Origin: Leptospiraceae bacterium
GTDB taxonomy: Bacteria; Spirochaetota; Leptospiria; Turneriellales; Turneriellaceae
NCBI GenBank assembly: GCA_025057195.1
Contig: JANWWX010000037.1
Coordinates: 1-8,727 of the forward strand
Reading direction: 5' to 3'
DNA length: 8,727 bases
Of the stretch, positions 6,110 through 8,727 are shown one piece after another; position 1 is the first letter of the stretch, and every line of letters begins with the position of its first letter. Position numbers and translations under genes: made by a program. The notes under the pieces were generated by a model. It ran no database searches. It was not told where the DNA came from and saw only the letters and a list, made by a program, of their open reading frames with translations.

Positions 6110-7001
6110 AGGGTTCCTCCGCATCTTTGGGCACGTAGCGCACTCGCACCACGCGTAGCGTCTGCAGCGTGCCGTTGAGTTTTTTCACTTCTTCCCGGAT
6201 CTTTCTTAAGTCATAATCCCGTGGTGATGCTGCCTCGCGCAGGTTTAGCTCGGAAAGTTCGTGGCGTGCCTCCTCCATTCCGGTCAAGATGACACCAATA
6301 AAGAGGTTAAGCAGAACAAACGTGCCGACCAGGATGAAAGAGATAAAAAAAACCGGTGCAAAATAATTCTGCGAAGGTTGTGTGCACAGTTCTTTGAAGG
6401 TCTCGTAACCCACTTTGTCGCAGCCCAAAAGCTGGATATTCATGATCTCCACCCAATCTTCCAGGGTGACGATTTCAAAAAGCGAGAGCAACGACCGAGT
6501 GAGGTTACCAAAGTGCACCGGATCGTTTTTGCCAAAAAGCAACACACCGGCGATGGCATAGACATAAAAAAGCAACGCCATCAGCAACGAGACATAGCCC
6601 ATCGAGGGGATGCTCTTGAAAATGGCACCGACCAGGACCTGCAGCCGGGGCAGCGCGCGCACCAACCGCAGCACGCGCAAAAGCCGGATGAGCCGGAGCA
6701 CCGTCACGTATTGGCTATCGAATGGCAGGTAGCAGGCCGCAACGATGCTGAAATCAAACACATTCCACGGATCATGGAAATAGCGCCACGGCTTGGGCCA
6801 TTCTGCGCCCATACGGATCAGTACTTCAAGGGTAAAAATGGCAATGATCAAAATATCGAGTGTGTGCAGCAGTTTGTGGTATTTTTTCTCGATTTCAGCA
6901 TACGTCTCCAGACCGACTAGTAAACTGGCGAGGAGGATGACGGCGGTGATAAAATTTTGGAAATGGCGCGAATGGACTAATTGGTAAAGCCGTTGCGGCA
7001 T
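6090..7001 (-). CDS. Six-transmembrane voltage-gated cation channel (bacterial Nav/Cav-type, ion_trans family)
   Basis: This is a single-domain channel subunit that would assemble as a tetramer in the inner membrane and conduct Na+ or Ca2+ on depolarisation. In the 303 residues I see S1 at about 17-33; S2 at about 48-64 with Glu59 in FTLEVLIR; S3 at about 79-92 with Asp83 in WNVFDF (charge-transfer acids); and S4 with arginines every third residue (103, 106, 109, 112, 115, then 119). S5 is at about 133-157, followed by a pore helix and the filter TLEDWVE (179-185). An outer loop carries Cys194 and Cys206, S6 at about 214-240 contains LLNLFIGVI, and a C-terminal helical tail at about 241-283 is plausibly a coiled coil. 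NaChBac has TLESWAS and NavAb TLESWSM at the filter; this one has extra acids at positions 4 and 7. The ATG at 7001 lacks a strong ribosome-binding site. It is the first gene of the - strand block, and its end overlaps the 192-residue gene. Confidence 0.94.
   Translation of the reverse strand: MPQRLYQLVHSRHFQNFITAVILLASLLVGLETYAEIEKKYHKLLHTLDILIIAIFTLEVLIRMGAEWPKPWRYFHDPWNVFDFSIVAACYLPFDSQYVTVLRLIRLLRVLRLVRALPRLQVLVGAIFKSIPSMGYVSLLMALLFYVYAIAGVLLFGKNDPVHFGNLTRSLLSLFEIVTLEDWVEIMNIQLLGCDKVGYETFKELCTQPSQNYFAPVFFISFILVGTFVLLNLFIGVILTGMEEARHELSELNLREAASPRDYDLRKIREEVKKLNGTLQTLRVVRVRYVPKDAEEPYGEDVV
6116..6120 (-). promoter_or_regulatory. Strong Shine-Dalgarno deciding the start of the 192-residue gene
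   Basis: GGAGG on the - strand sits six bases before the ATG at 6109 and inside the last codons of the channel gene. It is among the best ribosome-binding sites in the window. It argues that the downstream protein is made in quantity, and that 6109 rather than 6124 is the true start. Confidence 0.75.
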
Positions 7002-7117
7002 AACCAGTTCTGCAAACGAATTTCACTTTGTCATGCCGGAAATTGTGCTTTGCCTTTTGTATGTCTTATTTCTGGCGTGCGCCGCGTCGAAAGAGTAATA
7101 AATATTTAGGAAAGCCC
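7002..7117. other. Divergent intergenic region between the channel and the metallopeptidase
   Basis: This stretch must hold the promoters of both divergent genes. I see AT-rich pieces (TAATAAATATTTA at 7096-7108) and a TTGTGC-like hexamer at 7043-7048, but no convincing -35/-10 pair on either strand. An ATG at 7061 is in frame with the metallopeptidase and would add 19 residues, but it has no ribosome-binding site. AGGA at 7108-7111 is the ribosome-binding site for the GTG starts at 7118 and 7121. Confidence 0.35.
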
Positions 7118-8727
7118 GTGGTGAGAAAACTGCCCATTGCAAAAGCGGCGTTAGCGCTGATTGCATTGCTCCAGGCCACTAGTGGCTGTGCTCGGCTCGG
7201 AGAAAGCGGGCTTACCTTCAGCGAGCAAGAGCTCCTGCCGGAGCAACTGATCAGCACTGGCGAGGATCGGCCAGGAATGGGTGCCAGTGGCGGCCCGCTG
7301 TTTTGGAGCTTTTGGGCCAAAAACCGCACGGCGGCGAGCGATGCCATGGTCGCAAGCTTCGCGCCCTTTTACCGGGTCAATGCAGTACGGCTGGCCGTAT
7401 CTCCCCATTTTGTTTTCTATCGCGATGTGCAGCAGTCCACACCCAACGTGGCGCAGGCGGCCTCGATTTTGGCAACCCTCGAAAACGCCTACAACAACCT
7501 TAAAATGGTCTATGGCGGCAGCGAGCACCCGTACCCGCACAACGCTGCCCGCATCGTCATCCTGGCGCTGGACATCCTTGACGATTATACCACGACAGGC
7601 AATTATGTCGGCGGCTTTTTTTCGCCGCGCGATCTTTATTCCAATCGTTTCACCACAGCGCTTTTCACCGATCCCGTAGCCATCCAGCAGTATGCAGAGT
7701 ATATCGCCACGCTGGGGGGATATAGCAACGAGCTCAGCATCATCTACTACGACACTAATCCCGGTTTTACTTCGTTTTCACAGCAAGTGAACGATATTGT
7801 CATCCACGAGCTATCGCACCTTTTTGTTTACAACAAGAGAGTAGTCAGAGCGCGGCTCGCCAACCATGATCTCTGGATTGCCGAAGGGCTGGCCGAGACG
7901 GCGCCGCATGCGACAATAGGTTCCGCATACGCACAGGACATGCGCCTGCAGCAGCTTGCTTCGCCGGCGATGATTGAGCATTTCCAAAAGGCACCGCAGC
8001 TTGTGGATTTTGCCACTTGGGGTCCTAAAATCGTCGGCTATTTGCAGAGCAACCTGTTTTTTAATTACCTCCGCCACCGTGCTGAACTGCAGTCTCCAGG
8101 CAGCGCCAATACACTTTTTAGCCAACTCGTGGTGTTGCCCGATAAGGGACTTGCCGGACTGGAGAGCCTGCTTCTCGGCTACACAGGAACAGACTTCCCA
8201 ACGCTTTATGGCGACTATGTGGCCACGCACTACCTGATGCTTTTGGGCATCCCCATCAATGCCACTGTCGGCTGGAACGGCGGGCCAGCCAATCCTGCAA
8301 AATATAGCATGCTGCAGGTGCAGATTGGCAACTCGGCAGCGACGGTGGATGGTGTCACGATCAAAACCAAATACCCCAACACGATTCCTTTTAATTTTGA
8401 CCCACCACGTTGCCCCGACGGCAGTGCCGGGCTCAAACCGAATAGTTATGCTATTTTCCGCCACCGCTACGATGGCTTTGATAAGCATGGTTGGGACAGT
8501 GCAGGCAGCGGCGCCATCTCTGGCGAGCTGCGGCTGCGCTATTTGATCAATTTAGAAAGCGAAAATGCGATGATCTCTGGCACGCCGCCGGCCACGGTAC
8601 GCCTGCGCGAGTATATTGCCAACGATGCCACCGATCCCCCCAATTTGCCACTGGCCAGCGGCGGTTTTGGCCTGACCATGAACGATTACTACCATATCCT
8701 TGTCTATAACCCCAACCGCAGTGGCAG
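7118..8727 (+). CDS. Lipoprotein zinc metallopeptidase, M30 (hyicolysin)-like, C-terminus cut off by the window edge
   Basis: This is a secreted, lipid-anchored protease. The frame is open for 536 codons to the window end. The N-terminus is a lipoprotein signal: VVRKLPIAKA, hydrophobic core ALALIALLQA, then lipobox TSGC with Cys24. The catalytic motif HELSH (230-234) is preceded by the strand VNDIVI. It is followed 21 residues later by Glu256 in WIAEGLAE (253-260), the HExxH...E arrangement of gluzincins; the 'W-x-x-EGLAE' style fits M30-like spirochaetal and staphylococcal enzymes best, though M1- or M61-like relatives cannot be excluded. After the catalytic domain, beta-rich segments follow (about 400 onward), probably a substrate- or surface-binding region. 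GTG at 7118 (or the adjacent GTG at 7121) is chosen because AGGA lies six bases upstream and it gives a compact signal peptide; ATG at 7061 is an alternative. It faces away from the channel operon and is likely independent of it. Confidence 0.85.
   Translation, partial: MVRKLPIAKAALALIALLQATSGCARLGESGLTFSEQELLPEQLISTGEDRPGMGASGGPLFWSFWAKNRTAASDAMVASFAPFYRVNAVRLAVSPHFVFYRDVQQSTPNVAQAASILATLENAYNNLKMVYGGSEHPYPHNAARIVILALDILDDYTTTGNYVGGFFSPRDLYSNRFTTALFTDPVAIQQYAEYIATLGGYSNELSIIYYDTNPGFTSFSQQVNDIVIHELSHLFVYNKRVVRARLANHDLWIAEGLAETAPHATIGSAYAQDMRLQQLASPAMIEHFQKAPQLVDFATWGPKIVGYLQSNLFFNYLRHRAELQSPGSANTLFSQLVVLPDKGLAGLESLLLGYTGTDFPTLYGDYVATHYLMLLGIPINATVGWNGGPANPAKYSMLQVQIGNSAATVDGVTIKTKYPNTIPFNFDPPRCPDGSAGLKPNSYAIFRHRYDGFDKHGWDSAGSGAISGELRLRYLINLESENAMISGTPPATVRLREYIANDATDPPNLPLASGGFGLTMNDYYHILVYNPNRSG

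Noticed and set aside
5516..6178. 220-codon + strand frame opposite the 192-residue gene
   Set aside because: The - strand gene has a perfect GGAGG and operon position; the + frame has neither and spans the gene junction.
6261..6920. 219-codon + strand frame opposite the channel
   Set aside because: It is antisense to a clear six-helix channel, has no ribosome-binding site, and its residues (rich in D, Q, H, K) are the mirror of hydrophobic codons.
7811..8488. 225-codon - strand frame inside the metallopeptidase
   Set aside because: It is antisense to the region following HELSH; the + frame has a coherent signal peptide and catalytic motif.

Overview
The window looks like ordinary chromosomal DNA from a Gram-negative, diderm-type bacterium. 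A member of the Spirochaetota (Treponema/Spirochaeta-like) is my best guess. This rests on the flavour of the proteins: a short bactofilin, a membrane-anchored PASTA protein directly upstream of rpe, lipoproteins with relaxed lipoboxes, and an M30-like lipoprotein metallopeptidase. No rRNA or tRNA gene gives an independent identification, so the assignment is inference.

Layout. Positions 1-1341 (-) hold the N-terminal 447 codons of recJ, running off the left edge as one unbroken frame. It is tightly coupled behind a bactofilin gene (1343-1666, -). An AT-rich spacer at about 1840-1873 separates this pair from a lone + strand gene of unknown function (1874-2341). That gene converges on the next block across a 74-base gap containing two hairpins.

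The central - strand block (6.1 kb to 2.4 kb) reads, in transcription order: six-transmembrane voltage-gated cation channel (7001-6090), 192-residue unknown protein with two acidic DG-x-I-x-x-x-E loops (6109-5531), a 61-base gap, PASTA membrane protein (5469-4345), ribulose-phosphate 3-epimerase rpe (4345-3701), small putative lipoprotein (3704-3216) and MqnD-type 1,4-dihydroxy-6-naphthoate synthase (3216-2416). Most junctions overlap by 1-20 bases, which suggests one or two operons with translational coupling.

Divergent from the channel, a long + strand gene starts at about 7118 and runs off the right edge. It encodes a lipoprotein zinc metallopeptidase with HExxH and a downstream glutamate.

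How the genes may work together. Bactofilin and the PASTA protein point to cell-envelope and cell-shape functions; rpe and mqnD are metabolic; recJ is DNA repair. The most distinctive pair is the channel and its overlapping downstream partner. The channel's filter (TLEDWVE) is richer in acid than that of sodium-selective bacterial channels. The partner carries two loops resembling degenerate EF-hand or TerB-like motifs. A calcium-entry channel with a calcium-responsive partner is a testable hypothesis, not a demonstrated system. I saw no CRISPR array, insertion sequence, phage gene or RNA gene.
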